From Chryseobacterium sp. MYb264 (GTDB lineage Bacteria > Bacteroidota > Bacteroidia > Flavobacteriales > Weeksellaceae), in the NCBI RefSeq assembly GCF_035974275.1, contig NZ_CP142422.1, positions 2,418,001 to 2,482,000 of the forward strand: a DNA stretch of 64,000 bases. The letters run 5' to 3'. The notes below the pieces were generated by a model, which worked only from the letters and a program-made list of their open reading frames with translations, had not been told where the DNA came from and made no database searches. Of this stretch, positions 8,818-17,765 are shown piece by piece (positions within the stretch are counted from its first letter, which is position 1; every line of letters begins with the position of its first letter). The translations under genes and the position numbers were made by a program.

Positions 8818-8917
8818 AACTACCCCGTCAAAAATTCTTTGAATTTTTGCCACCCCTTCAGAGAAGGGGAATTTTTAGAGTGCTTTATCTGCAAAGTCAT
8901 GACTCATGACTCATGAC
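8818..8917. repeat. Intergenic repeat cluster with hairpins and three tandem TCATGAC units
   Basis: Positions 8818-8880 contain two hairpins: CAAAAATTCTTTGAATTTTTG (an almost perfect palindrome) and CCCCTTCAGAGAAGGGG. Positions 8897-8917 hold TCATGAC three times in tandem. The stretch lies between convergent-free minus-strand genes and has no coding capacity. The hairpin patch has the look of a dispersed intergenic element; only one copy is in the window. Confidence 0.6.
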
Positions 8918-8930
8918 TTATTATTCATAA

Positions 8931-9380
8931 TTAAAGTACTTCAACAATTTTCTGATGAATCTTATTTAATATGAACTCATCACCGGGCTTCATACCCATC
9001 ATTTTTTTAGCCATAGGACTTTCAGAAGAAATAGCGTAAAAACGATCACCTTCAAAAAAAAATTCACCCAACGAAACTGAGATATAAAAACGGGCTTTAT
9101 TGGTAATTACCAAAGAACCCAACTGAACTCTATCGGTAGAATTGTTTAAAACTTTTGCCATATTTCTCTTCAAATCATGAAGTGCCGCGAGTTGTCTCTG
9201 CATCTGGTAAATCTCTTCCTGCATTTCTTCTCTCATGCTGTCATATTTCGGAGTTTTTTTAATGTCGCGACTTGCTTCCAGCGTAAACTCAATAAAATTT
9301 TTCAGCTTTTCGATCTTTTCTGCAATCACGGTTGTTACGTAGTTTCTTATGTCATTTTTCTCAAATACAATCTTCTCCAT
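8931..9380 (-). CDS. GreA/GreB-like elongation factor family protein
   Basis: A 149-residue protein with an N-terminal helical coiled-coil-like segment (about 10-80, containing MREEMQEEIYQMQRQLAAL) and a C-terminal FKBP-like domain (about 85-149, from VQLGSLVITNKARFYISV to PGDEFILNKIHQKIVEVL). The arrangement and the ISSESPMAKKMMGMKPGD segment match GreA/GreB C-domains, which bind RNA polymerase near the secondary channel. It is more diverged than housekeeping GreA, so whether it stimulates transcript cleavage is uncertain. The acidic tip expected for cleavage is not obvious. Confidence 0.75.
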   Translation of the reverse strand: MEKIVFEKNDIRNYVTTVIAEKIEKLKNFIEFTLEASRDIKKTPKYDSMREEMQEEIYQMQRQLAALHDLKRNMAKVLNNSTDRVQLGSLVITNKARFYISVSLGEFFFEGDRFYAISSESPMAKKMMGMKPGDEFILNKIHQKIVEVL

Positions 9381-9526
9381 ACATCGAATCTTTATATAAA
9401 GATAATATTTTTTTAATAATAATATCCTCTGAACCTGTTGATCTCCTGTAATCTCTTCCTCCTTTAATCAGATACTCTCAATACCCATGGATTTCAAAAA
9501 TTACTATAAAATACAATGCGGTGATT

Positions 9527-10057
9527 TTACTTTTCTGAAATTACCTTGAGTTCATCCAGCCCCTGTCCAAACATTTTCCCCATCTGCATATCCATCATAG
9601 GTTTCAACAGCTTCATCCCGGTCGTCAGTTCATTATCAATAGCCCAGGTCACTCTAGTCCCTTTTTCCTCAGGGGTTAAAATGAATTTTGTTTTGGCTAC
9701 CCCTTCCCAGGGTTTTATAAAATGGAGATTGCAGGAAAGCTTTTTATTCGGTATTACCTCGGTTATCGTTTCCTCACCTTCACCAACCTCATCATTCCCT
9801 TTCCAATGATAAGCATCTCCCACCGTCCCCTGGATACCTGAATACGTAATCTGAATATTAGGATCTGCCTTAGCAAAGGGATTCCATACATTCATTTCCT
9901 TTGTTGAAGCGATATGTTCCCAAACTTTTTCACACGGTGCCTCGATGACCACAGATTTTTCAAAATGATAGTTCTTACGGAAAGCCAACAGCGCAATGAC
10001 AACATATCCGACAATGAGAAAAATAATTATTCCGATGATTTTTAATAATATTTTCAT
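9527..10057 (-). CDS. SRPBCC family protein with N-terminal membrane anchor
   Basis: A 176-residue protein. Residues 4-26 form one hydrophobic segment (IIGIIIFLIVGYVVIALLAF), and residues 30-176 a START/Bet v1-like (SRPBCC) fold. Typical signatures are KSVVIEAPCEKVWEHIAS near the start of the domain and TRVTWAIDNELTTGMKLLKP near its end. This fold binds hydrophobic ligands in a deep cavity. Membrane-anchored members are common in Flavobacteriia with unknown roles. No operon partner is apparent. Confidence 0.75.
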   Translation of the reverse strand: MKILLKIIGIIIFLIVGYVVIALLAFRKNYHFEKSVVIEAPCEKVWEHIASTKEMNVWNPFAKADPNIQITYSGIQGTVGDAYHWKGNDEVGEGEETITEVIPNKKLSCNLHFIKPWEGVAKTKFILTPEEKGTRVTWAIDNELTTGMKLLKPMMDMQMGKMFGQGLDELKVISEK

Positions 10058-10271
10058 AGTTTAAATATATTGGAGTTTAATTTTTTAATATGGATCAGGA
10101 TGAACCTTACCTTCAAAATTAGCTGTTCCCTCTCCATTTCAGCTTCGCTTATGACAAGATTATTAAAGATAAACAATTTTGTCACATCTTTTAACCAGGG
10201 CATTATTTTTGTGTCATTACTCCCGAATCAACTATGATTCCTTACATTTACAATAATTATAAATCAAAAAA

Positions 10272-12290
10272 ATGAATATTTTAACCGAAAATTTTGCTAC
10301 ACCATATCATTCCGCACCATTCACTTCTATTAAAAATGAAGATTATCTTCCGGCTTTTAAAGAGTTAATTCAGAAATCCGAGGAGGAGGTTGATGCCATT
10401 GTTAACAATTCTGAAGAACCCACTTTTGAAAATGTGATCGAAGCTTTGGCTTATTCCGGAGAGCAGCTTGATAAGGTTTCCAATATATTTTTTAATTTAA
10501 ATTCAGCTGAAACGAGTGATGAATTACAACAGATCGCTCAGGAAGTGTCACCGATTTTAACGGAATATTCTTCAAAAATTTCTCAAAACGAAGCTTTATT
10601 CAATAAAATTAAAAAAGTTTACGATGAAAAAGAGAAATATAATCTGAACGAAGAACAGCAAATGCTTTTAAATGAAACCTACAAAGGTTTTGTGAGAAGC
10701 GGTGCTCTTTTAAATGAAGAAGACAAAGAAAAATTAAAAAAAATCAGCATGGATTTATCCTTAAAGTCTCTTCAATTCGGGCAAAACGTGTTGGCTTCAA
10801 CAAATAATTACTTTAAACATATCACCAATAAAGAAGATTTGGCAGGAATTCCGGAAGCGATTTTGGAACAATATGCCGAAGAAGCAAAAGAGAGAAATCT
10901 CGAAGGTTGGGTGGTAACTTTGCAATATCCAAGCTATATTCCGTTTATGACGTATGCTGAAAACCGCAAACTGAGAAAAGAAATTGCATTGGCAAACGGT
11001 AAAAAATCTTTCGACGGTGGTGAATTTGATAATCAAAACTTAATTAAAGAGCTTTTACATTTAAAACAACAAAAAGCAGAATTATTAGGTTACACGAATT
11101 ATGCAGACTACGTTCTGGAGGAAAGAATGGCAAAATCTCCGACAAAAGTTATCGACTTTTTGAATGAACTTTTAGTAAAAGCAAAACCTTACGCTGATAA
11201 AGAAATCGAAGAATTAAAATCTTTAGCAAAAGCCGACGGAATCGAGGAAATGCAAGCTTACGACCATGCTTTTTATGCGGAAAAACTTCGTAAAGCAAAA
11301 TATGATTTGAATGATGAGGAATTAAAACCTTACTTTCCATTAGAGCAAGTTCAGGACGCTGTTTTTGGATTATCAAAACAACTTTTCGAATTAACTTTTG
11401 AGGAAAGAAATGATATTCCGAAATATCATGAAGACGTAAAAGTGTATGAGGTTAAAGAAAACGGAGAATACAAATCTTTACTGTACGTTGATTATTTCCC
11501 GAGAAAAGGCAAAAGAGCCGGAGCCTGGATGACTAGCTATAAAAGCCAGTATCAAAAGGATGGAGAAAATTCTCGTCCTCATATTTCTATCGTTTGTAAT
11601 TTCAGCAAACCAACGAAAGATACACCGAGTTTATTGACGTTTCAGGAAGTGACGACTTTATTCCATGAATTTGGTCACGCCCTTCACGGAATGTTGGCAA
11701 ACACGCAATATCCTACCCTTTCCGGAACTTCTGTGAAATGGGATTTTGTGGAATTGCCTTCTCAGTTTTTGGAAAATTTCTGCTACGAACCGGAATTCTT
11801 AAAAACTTTCGCCAAACATTACAAAACAGGTGAAATTTTACCGGATGAAAAAATTGAAAAAATTGCTCAGTCGAAAAACTTTATGGAAGGTTATCAAACG
11901 TTGAGACAACTTGGTTTTGGACTGCTGGATATGAATTACCATACTAAAGTTGCAGAGTTGGAGAATAAAAGTGTGAAAGAGTTTGAGGATAATTATACAA
12001 AAGCTACACAACTATACCCTGCAAATCCTGAAACAGCGATGAGTCCGAGTTTTTCGCATATTTTCCAGGGTGGATATTCTGCGGGATATTATTCTTACAA
12101 ATGGGCGGAAGTTTTGGATGCGGACGCGTTCCAATATTTCAAGGAAAACGGAATTTTCAATCCTGAAATTGCCGCAAAATATAAAGTTCTTCTTTCTTCC
12201 GGCGGTACAAAAGACCCGATGGAATTGTATAAGAGTTTCAGAGGGAGCGAGCCGAAAGTGGAGAGTTTGTTGAAGAGGGCGTTTGGATAG
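10272..12290 (+). CDS. M3 family metallopeptidase (oligopeptidase A / peptidyl-dipeptidase Dcp type)
   Basis: A 672-residue zinc peptidase that degrades peptides. The zinc-binding H-E-x-x-H is H465-E-F-G-H469 in TTLFHEFGHALHG, and the third ligand is Glu494 in WDFVELPSQFLENF. The helical N-terminal half (about 1-230) forms the channel wall typical of M3 enzymes, and the catalytic domain ends with FSHIFQGGYSAGYYSYKWAE, a conserved substrate-binding loop. No signal peptide is seen, so it is cytoplasmic and probably recycles peptides from protein or signal-peptide turnover. It is followed by a clear terminator and stands alone. Confidence 0.92.
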   Translation: MNILTENFATPYHSAPFTSIKNEDYLPAFKELIQKSEEEVDAIVNNSEEPTFENVIEALAYSGEQLDKVSNIFFNLNSAETSDELQQIAQEVSPILTEYSSKISQNEALFNKIKKVYDEKEKYNLNEEQQMLLNETYKGFVRSGALLNEEDKEKLKKISMDLSLKSLQFGQNVLASTNNYFKHITNKEDLAGIPEAILEQYAEEAKERNLEGWVVTLQYPSYIPFMTYAENRKLRKEIALANGKKSFDGGEFDNQNLIKELLHLKQQKAELLGYTNYADYVLEERMAKSPTKVIDFLNELLVKAKPYADKEIEELKSLAKADGIEEMQAYDHAFYAEKLRKAKYDLNDEELKPYFPLEQVQDAVFGLSKQLFELTFEERNDIPKYHEDVKVYEVKENGEYKSLLYVDYFPRKGKRAGAWMTSYKSQYQKDGENSRPHISIVCNFSKPTKDTPSLLTFQEVTTLFHEFGHALHGMLANTQYPTLSGTSVKWDFVELPSQFLENFCYEPEFLKTFAKHYKTGEILPDEKIEKIAQSKNFMEGYQTLRQLGFGLLDMNYHTKVAELENKSVKEFEDNYTKATQLYPANPETAMSPSFSHIFQGGYSAGYYSYKWAEVLDADAFQYFKENGIFNPEIAAKYKVLLSSGGTKDPMELYKSFRGSEPKVESLLKRAFG

Positions 12291-12312
12291 AATTTTAAAA
12301 ATAAAACATTGA

Positions 12313-12346
12313 AACCATTAAGTTTGATCTTAATGGTTTTTTATTT
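12313..12346 (+). terminator. Rho-independent terminator of the M3 peptidase gene
   Basis: A perfect 10-bp stem AACCATTAAG/CTTAATGGTT with a 6-base loop, followed by TTTTTATTT. It lies 22 bases after the stop codon. Confidence 0.85.
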
Positions 12347-12470
12347 AATAGAAATTAATTTTCAGATAAACATAAAATACTGTTATTCTATAATAAAAAA
12401 TACATCCATCAAATTGTCTTTGTAAAAAATAAATAAGATATGAAATTGATAAAAACTGTACTTTTAAATT

Positions 12471-13013
12471 ATGAAATACCTTCTCACCAATCAGGAAACC
12501 AAAAGACTTCTTTTTCGAAAACTGGAAAATTCCGATTTTGATCATTGGCTTGAATTATTTCAAGATGAGCATACCGCCAAAATGCTCGGAATGGAAAATT
12601 TTAAAACGCCAAAAGAACGTTGTGAAAAATGGTTTGAATGGACTTTTAATAGGTATGAAAATAATCTCGGCGGGCAAAATGTACTGATTTCGAAAGAAAC
12701 TCAGCAATTAATCGGGCAATGTGGATTATTGGTACGTGAAGTGGAAAATAAATTTGAATTGGAAATCGCTTACTCTATCCTTCCTGCATTTCGAGGTCAA
12801 GGTTTTGCGATTGAAGCAGCTACAAAATGTAAAGATTTTGCTTTTGAAAAAAAATTTCATAATCGATTGATTTCCATTATTATTCCCGAAAATGAAAATT
12901 CAAAAAATATCGCGTTAAAAAACGGAATGACTTTTAAAAGATCAATTGATTATTCGGGAAAAATGATGGATTTATTTCAAATAGATAAACAAGATTGGGA
13001 AAATTTGAATTAA
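12471..13013 (+). CDS. GNAT family N-acetyltransferase (RimJ/RimL type)
   Basis: A 180-residue acetyltransferase of the RimJ/RimL subgroup. The opening TKRLLFRKLENSDFDHWLEL (with QE replaced around the first Thr) is the usual N-terminal strand and helix. The acetyl-CoA loop is visible as ILPAFRGQGFAIEA (pattern R-G-x-G-x-A), and NSKNIALKNGMTFK is the conserved late helix. These enzymes acetylate protein N-termini, amino acids or small amines. The neighbours (TPR protein, YqaE) do not point to a substrate. Confidence 0.85.
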   Translation: MKYLLTNQETKRLLFRKLENSDFDHWLELFQDEHTAKMLGMENFKTPKERCEKWFEWTFNRYENNLGGQNVLISKETQQLIGQCGLLVREVENKFELEIAYSILPAFRGQGFAIEAATKCKDFAFEKKFHNRLISIIIPENENSKNIALKNGMTFKRSIDYSGKMMDLFQIDKQDWENLN

Positions 13014-13051
13014 TTTGTACTTTAATAAAAATCAACCCCGGAATTTAGACG

Positions 13052-13435
13052 ATGAACACGATAACAAAAAGACTAGAAAACACAAAAAAACTCCAAGCCA
13101 AAAGATTGGAAAACGAAGATTATTGGGATGATATTAATGAACTTCTGGTAAAAGAATTAAAAGAAATATTGAGCATTGAACCTCAAAATACTTCTGCTTT
13201 AATCAATTTGGGTGCTGTTTTATCTGATTCTGGTGAGAATGAAAATGCCTTGGCGGTTTTAAAGATGGCGGTAGATTTGGGTTCTGAAGATAAAAATCTG
13301 TATATCAATCTCGCCATTGTGATGATCGATTTGGGAATGCACGCGGAGGAATATCATGAATATCTGGAGATTTCTGAACATTTCATTGAAGATCCGCTGA
13401 CTTTTAAAGCGTATTTTGATCCTCAATCCCATTAA
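13052..13435 (+). CDS. Tetratricopeptide-repeat protein
   Basis: A 127-residue cytoplasmic protein with two recognisable TPR-like helical hairpins (about 40-105). The first reads SALINLGAVLSDSGENENAL and the second NLYINLAIVMIDLGMHAEEY. TPR proteins mediate protein-protein contacts. The gene starts 38 bp after the GNAT gene and precedes the small membrane protein by 20 bp, so the three may be co-transcribed. Confidence 0.65.
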   Translation: MNTITKRLENTKKLQAKRLENEDYWDDINELLVKELKEILSIEPQNTSALINLGAVLSDSGENENALAVLKMAVDLGSEDKNLYINLAIVMIDLGMHAEEYHEYLEISEHFIEDPLTFKAYFDPQSH

Positions 13436-13455
13436 TAAATTATAAACACAAAAAT

Positions 13456-13656
13456 ATGTTACTAGCCATTTTATTACCCTTCCTTTCATTTATCGTTCGT
13501 GGAAAAATTCTTACGGGAATTCTCTGTCTGATATTACAAATCACGTTGATCGGCTGGATTCCCGCTGCGATTTGGGCCGCATTATCACTGAATAATGAAA
13601 GAGCTGAAAAGAGAAACAAACAGTTAATCAGAGCTATGCGTGAAAATAAAAAGTAA
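13456..13656 (+). CDS. YqaE/Pmp3-family small membrane proteolipid
   Basis: A 66-residue protein with two membrane helices: MLLAILLPFLSFIVRGK and CLILQITLIGWIPAAIWAAL, the latter carrying the G-W-I-P-A-x-I-W-A signature of Pmp3/YqaE proteins. The tail is short and basic. Yeast Pmp3 and plant RCI2 modulate membrane potential and cation tolerance; bacterial members are stress-associated but poorly defined. A terminator follows at 13679. Confidence 0.85.
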   Translation: MLLAILLPFLSFIVRGKILTGILCLILQITLIGWIPAAIWAALSLNNERAEKRNKQLIRAMRENKK

Positions 13657-13678
13657 CATTTCATAACAAACAACTACC

Positions 13679-13711
13679 AATCCTTTAAGAAATTAGAGGA
13701 TTTTTTCTTCA
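13679..13711 (+). terminator. Rho-independent terminator after the YqaE/Pmp3 gene
   Basis: A 10-bp stem (13679-13688 with 13693-13702, one G-U type pair), tetraloop GAAA, then TTTTTCTTC. It precedes the GTG start of the next gene by 20 bp. Confidence 0.7.
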
Positions 13712-13731
13712 AAAAACCAACTGTACAAATC

Positions 13732-14466
13732 GTGAAATTAACACTAGCCCTTTTATTTTTTTCCGGAATCATCGGTAATAATCATGCTCAAGAGCTAAAA
13801 GACTGTTCAGTATGTTCAACACAGATGATCAAACCTGAGCAGATCGAAGCGTTGAGCATTGATGAAATTCGTCTGTTAAACAACGAAATTTTTGCACGAA
13901 ACGGCTATCGATTTGAGAACCCAAGGTTTCAGCAATTTTTCGCAGAAAAACCATGGTATCATCCCGTAAATGACAATAAAAGCATTGTTTATAACACCAC
14001 CGAAAAGCAGAATATCAAACTTTTCCAGGAAAGAACCGGACAGCTAAAAGTACGTCAGGAAGCAGTGGTCACTCAATTGAAAGATCTGAAGACATTGGTG
14101 ATGAACGGAAAAATTACTGAGCTGAAATCAAAATATAACTTCTCTTACGAACCCCAATATTCAAAAGAAGAATCAGAACTGCTCAAGCGTGTATTTCAAA
14201 AGGTCAATGTAGATGATATTCATTATTACAAAAACAAAGGACTCCACAGCGTAACCGTAGACAATGGCTTTGTAAAAATTGTTTATGAAATCGCCATTGA
14301 GAATAACAAAATCAATTTGTTTTATAACTACATGGCCCATTCCAAGATTATTGCCAATTTTGATGTGTTTACCGATTATCATTCTGAAGAGGAATATATG
14401 TATAACTGGCAATTTGAGTTTACCAACAATAAATTACAATTCATTCGCTTAGCCATTGCAGGATAA
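13732..14466 (+). CDS. Secreted YARHG-domain protein
   Basis: A 244-residue protein starting at GTG. Residues 1-19 form a signal peptide (MKLTLALLFFSGIIGNNHAQ, cleavage near NHA-Q). The YARHG domain spans about 38-105, recognised by LLNNEIFARNGYRFENPRFQQFF followed by KPWYHP. This small domain occurs in extracellular or periplasmic proteins and is thought to bind cell-surface components, with unknown activity. The C-terminal 130 residues look like a beta-rich domain that I do not recognise. GTG is chosen because no ATG precedes the signal peptide in frame. Confidence 0.75.
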   Translation: MKLTLALLFFSGIIGNNHAQELKDCSVCSTQMIKPEQIEALSIDEIRLLNNEIFARNGYRFENPRFQQFFAEKPWYHPVNDNKSIVYNTTEKQNIKLFQERTGQLKVRQEAVVTQLKDLKTLVMNGKITELKSKYNFSYEPQYSKEESELLKRVFQKVNVDDIHYYKNKGLHSVTVDNGFVKIVYEIAIENNKINLFYNYMAHSKIIANFDVFTDYHSEEEYMYNWQFEFTNNKLQFIRLAIAG

Positions 14467-14640
14467 TTAAAAGATTGAAGGTTAATAAACAAAGATCAAC
14501 AGTTTTAAACATCATTAATTCAAGGCATTACACCTTATAAAAATTTCAATATTATTCGTACAAAACTTTCCTATTCAATTACATCTAATTGCTTATTTAA
14601 TAGTATTCTACACTTGATTTTCCAAAAATTTAATTAAAAA

Positions 14641-14685
14641 TTTGGTGATAAAAATCAAATATTTTACATTTGCATAACTAGTTAT
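14641..14685 (+). promoter_or_regulatory. Promoter and palindromic operator of the MarR-GNAT gene
   Basis: TTTG at 14641-14644 (a -33 element), then 20 bases, then TACATTTG at 14665-14672 (a -7 TAnnTTTG box). The perfect 12-bp palindrome ATAACTAGTTAT lies at 14674-14685, exactly where transcription should begin. The position suggests that a dimeric MarR-type protein, probably the product of the gene itself, blocks initiation. Confidence 0.65.
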
Positions 14686-14703
14686 ATAATAAATTATAAA
14701 ACA

Positions 14704-15663
14704 ATGAATGTTTTTGATAAAACCGGGAAAATGGCTTTAGGAAGCAGAATGAGAGTTTTAACTGCTAAAATGACAGACGATGCGGCTAAAATCTATGAGA
14801 TGTATAATGTGGAAGGGTTTATTCCGAAATGGTTTCCGGTCTATTTTTTACTTTCCGAAGAAGGAGAAAAAACGATCACCGAAATTGCTGAAGAAATCGG
14901 ACATTCCCAGCCTTCTGTGACGAAAATAGTGAAGGAAATGACGAAGGAAGGATTTATTGACGACAGCATCCAGTCGGCGGACAAGCGCAGAAATGTGGTT
15001 GCTCTTTCGGAAAAAGGAATGGCGCTTTCAGACAAAATAAAGATCCAGTGTCAGGATATCGACAATGCGGTAGAATTGATGTTGAATGAAGCTTCACACA
15101 ATCTTTGGGAAGCCATTAAAGAATGGGAACATCTTTTGGAAAAAAAATCTTTGTTTAAAAGGGTTCAGGATCAGAAGAAAAACCGCGAAAGTAAAGAAGT
15201 TGAAATTGTGGAATATGAAGAAAAATATCAGCAGGCATTTAAAGATCTGAATGAAGAATGGATCTCAACTTATTTTGAAATGGAAGAAGCCGATTATAAA
15301 GCGCTGGATCATCCGAAGGAATATATTCTCGATAAAGGCGGAAAAATTTTGGTCGCGCTTTATCAAAATGAGCCTGTCGGCGTCTGTGCATTAATTAAAA
15401 TGAATGATCCCAACTATGATTTTGAAATGGCAAAAATGGCCGTTTCACCAAGGGTTCAAGGGAAAAGTATTGGCTGGCTTTTAGGTCAGGCGGTTGCAAA
15501 AAAAGCAAAAGAAATGGGCGGTTCTACCCTATATCTGGAAAGCAATACCATACTGAAACCTGCGATTAATCTCTATTATAAATTAGGTTTTGAGAAAGTA
15601 GCGGGTAATCCTTCACCTTACAAACGCGCCAATATTCACATGGTTTTAGATTTAAAAGATTAA
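14704..15663 (+). CDS. MarR-type winged-helix / GNAT acetyltransferase fusion protein
   Basis: A 319-residue two-domain protein. Residues about 1-155 form a MarR-like winged helix (TITEIAEEIGHSQPSVTKIVKEM is the HTH, with the wing near DSIQSADKRRNVVALSEKG). Residues about 165-319 are a GNAT domain with the acetyl-CoA loop VSPRVQGKSIGWLLGQAV and the late motif INLYYKLGFEKV. Such fusions are known across Bacteroidota. They probably couple small-molecule acetylation to transcription control, with no substrate established here. A palindrome over its own promoter suggests autoregulation. Confidence 0.88.
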   Translation: MNVFDKTGKMALGSRMRVLTAKMTDDAAKIYEMYNVEGFIPKWFPVYFLLSEEGEKTITEIAEEIGHSQPSVTKIVKEMTKEGFIDDSIQSADKRRNVVALSEKGMALSDKIKIQCQDIDNAVELMLNEASHNLWEAIKEWEHLLEKKSLFKRVQDQKKNRESKEVEIVEYEEKYQQAFKDLNEEWISTYFEMEEADYKALDHPKEYILDKGGKILVALYQNEPVGVCALIKMNDPNYDFEMAKMAVSPRVQGKSIGWLLGQAVAKKAKEMGGSTLYLESNTILKPAINLYYKLGFEKVAGNPSPYKRANIHMVLDLKD

Positions 15664-15672
15664 AATTTTAAT

Positions 15673-15717
15673 AAAAAAAGATATTAGAACTCGGAAATAG
15701 GTCCTTGTTCTAATATC
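15673..15717 (-). terminator. Terminator hairpin between MarR-GNAT and the phosphodiesterase gene
   Basis: A perfect 11-bp stem GATATTAGAAC (15680-15690) / GTTCTAATATC (15707-15717) with a 16-base loop that can itself pair (GGA with TCC). Seven A at 15673-15679 give a T-run on the minus strand, so it mainly ends the phosphodiesterase transcript. Confidence 0.75.
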
Positions 15718-15756
15718 AAATCTAAATCTATTAATAATTACCTTTATAAGTAAGTT

Positions 15757-17610
15757 TTACTTTTTGATAAAAGTTTTGGTTAAAGAATTTTTACTTCCAT
15801 TGATTTTAACAAAATAAATTCCGTTCGGATAATTTTCGATATTCAGTTTTTCATTATAATTTCCGTTCAAAGAATTCATCTTTTTAGAAGTTAAGATGGA
15901 ACCTTTTGCATCGATAATTTCAACTTTCAATTCCTTTTCATCCGATTTATATCTCACATTAATATCGTGAGTGACAGGATTTGGAAACAATTCAAAATCA
16001 TTATTTTTTAATTTCACATCATTAACGCCTAAAACATTCCCTTGACAAACCGGAACTCTATTCACCCCATCAATTCCCCAAGAAGCCTGAACCGGAATAC
16101 AAAGCCAGTTCAACACCGTCGGCAAGTGATCCGTTTCTCTTGTTGTTGATAAATAATTGAATATCTTAAAGTTGCTTGTTGTTGCTAAATCTCTTGCCGG
16201 AGAACCTGTAACTGCAGCATTATTTGCATTTACACTTGAATCTACCAAAGTATTTCCTGAAGTTTCATCGCATTTCCAATTTGCCAATAACTGACTGTAA
16301 TAAGGATGCGAAGACGTAATATCCTGATTGGCCCAATTCACGATTACATCATTCGGAAGCGCAGATTTCCAAATTCTGATGTCTTTGTAAGAAGCCGCCA
16401 GATTTTGTCCGTACACATTTGTCCCGTCTTGATTAATCGTTAAAGGAAGCCCGGAATCTATATTTCCAATAGTATTCATTTTAGCAAAAGTCACAGGTAC
16501 ACCATCTTCATACATCGTCACAAGCCCCTCTCTGTCGAAGCTTACGGCAATATGTTTCCACTGGTTGGTTTCTGCTTTTCCGCCTACCAAGTCTATTCTG
16601 TTTACACCATCGCCAATATTCATTTTAAAAGTCTGCCCGGAATATCCTGAAATCACAAAACCTTTATATTTACCATTTGCCCAGTTTTTATTGCTGATCA
16701 TTACCGGATCGCTGGAATAGCTTGCATTCGGTTTTACCCAAAATTCAATGGTAAAATCCTGAGTAGCTCCAAAATTAAAGGGTGTTTGATTCGCCGGTTT
16801 TGCATAAGTACCTGCCGGAAAACTTAGCTGATTGAAAGTTTTATTGGATTCAACAATTGTTTTGCTGATCTGCTGAGGAGTAAAATTCGGGTTGGAATAA
16901 ATCGTAAAAATATCTCTTTCTGAAAGACTTCCGCCACCGTGAGAAGTATCTGTCGCGCCGTGATCTGTCGTTAAAACCACCATCCAGTCTTCATTATTGT
17001 AAGTCGTGCGGTTTTTCATAGCGGCAACAATTTCGCCGATGTAAGCATCTGTCGTTTCAATCGAAGAAACATATTGCGAAGTATTAGAATTGAATCCGTA
17101 AGAATGTCCCGCGTGGTCAACATCATCAAAATCAATAAATAAAATGTCAGGATTATCACTTTGTAAAGCGCCGACAGCAGCATTTTTTACGGCCAAATCG
17201 GTTCCGTAATTTGTTTTTACATCTGCATTCTGAACAATAATATCATTAATCGGCGACCAATGTGCCAAAGAAATCGTTCTTAAATTCGGATTATAAGCTT
17301 CTGCTCTCGTCATGAAATCAGGATAATTCGTGAAATTCGGACTTGTAAAATTGTTGTCCTGAACGTTGTGTTTCGTGTGCCAGGCTCCTGTTAACATCGT
17401 GCTCCAACCGTTTCCACTCCAAGTTGTTGCCGCGCAAAGTCCGTCCAGAGAATAGATTGATTGATTAATCAGATTGTGGATGTTGGGTGTGTTTGAAGAC
17501 ATCATCACATCTGCCCTGCAGCCGTCGATACCGATGAAAAGAATTTTTTTGGTTTGAGCCATTAAAGAACAGCCAACCAGAACAGCCATTGAAAATAGTT
17601 TTGTTTTCAT
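15757..17610 (-). CDS. Secreted alkaline-phosphatase-superfamily phosphodiesterase with LamG insert and T9SS sorting domain
   Basis: A 617-residue protein with a signal peptide (1-19). The type I phosphodiesterase/nucleotide-pyrophosphatase core begins with ILFIGIDGCRAD (metal-binding Asp). It includes TTWSGNGWSTMLTG (nucleophile region), DDVDHAGHSYG (metal site, about 162-172) and LTTDHGATDTSHGG (about 213-226). The core then breaks: residues about 265-425 form a LamG/concanavalin-like jelly roll (FTIEFWVKP, QWKHIAVSFD, DIRIWKSALP). The usual core ending DHLPTVLNWLCIP appears only at about 494-506. Residues 540-617 are a type A T9SS sorting domain (LFPNPV, YPNGIYFVKI). It is predicted to be extracellular or surface-bound, cleaving a phosphoester or phosphonate ester. 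It lies downstream of the oxidase/phosphonatase genes. Confidence 0.85.
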   Translation of the reverse strand: MKTKLFSMAVLVGCSLMAQTKKILFIGIDGCRADVMMSSNTPNIHNLINQSIYSLDGLCAATTWSGNGWSTMLTGAWHTKHNVQDNNFTSPNFTNYPDFMTRAEAYNPNLRTISLAHWSPINDIIVQNADVKTNYGTDLAVKNAAVGALQSDNPDILFIDFDDVDHAGHSYGFNSNTSQYVSSIETTDAYIGEIVAAMKNRTTYNNEDWMVVLTTDHGATDTSHGGGSLSERDIFTIYSNPNFTPQQISKTIVESNKTFNQLSFPAGTYAKPANQTPFNFGATQDFTIEFWVKPNASYSSDPVMISNKNWANGKYKGFVISGYSGQTFKMNIGDGVNRIDLVGGKAETNQWKHIAVSFDREGLVTMYEDGVPVTFAKMNTIGNIDSGLPLTINQDGTNVYGQNLAASYKDIRIWKSALPNDVIVNWANQDITSSHPYYSQLLANWKCDETSGNTLVDSSVNANNAAVTGSPARDLATTSNFKIFNYLSTTRETDHLPTVLNWLCIPVQASWGIDGVNRVPVCQGNVLGVNDVKLKNNDFELFPNPVTHDINVRYKSDEKELKVEIIDAKGSILTSKKMNSLNGNYNEKLNIENYPNGIYFVKINGSKNSLTKTFIKK

Positions 17611-17637
17611 AAATAGATTGTTTTTCGAAAAGAAAAA

Positions 17638-17694
17638 GTTTACAAATAGTAATTTTATTTTAATAATTGTAAAATTAATTTACTATTTGTAAAC
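17638..17694. promoter_or_regulatory. Spaced inverted repeat upstream of the phosphodiesterase gene
   Basis: Perfect 15-base arms GTTTACAAATAGTAA (17638-17652) and TTACTATTTGTAAAC (17680-17694), separated by 27 bases and 27 bp before the start codon. The geometry resembles paired operator half-sites. A similar spaced repeat precedes the TonB receptor at the head of the same cluster. Confidence 0.6.
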
Positions 17695-17765
17695 CTAAAT
17701 AAACTCACTGTTAATTAATTGATAATTAAATTTTTCATAAGTAAAGAGAAATTTCAGCCGAAAAT

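Noticed and set aside
13440..13673. Minus-strand ORF over the YqaE/Pmp3 gene
   Set aside because: The plus-strand protein has clear family motifs, a terminator and a good start; the minus ORF is its shadow.
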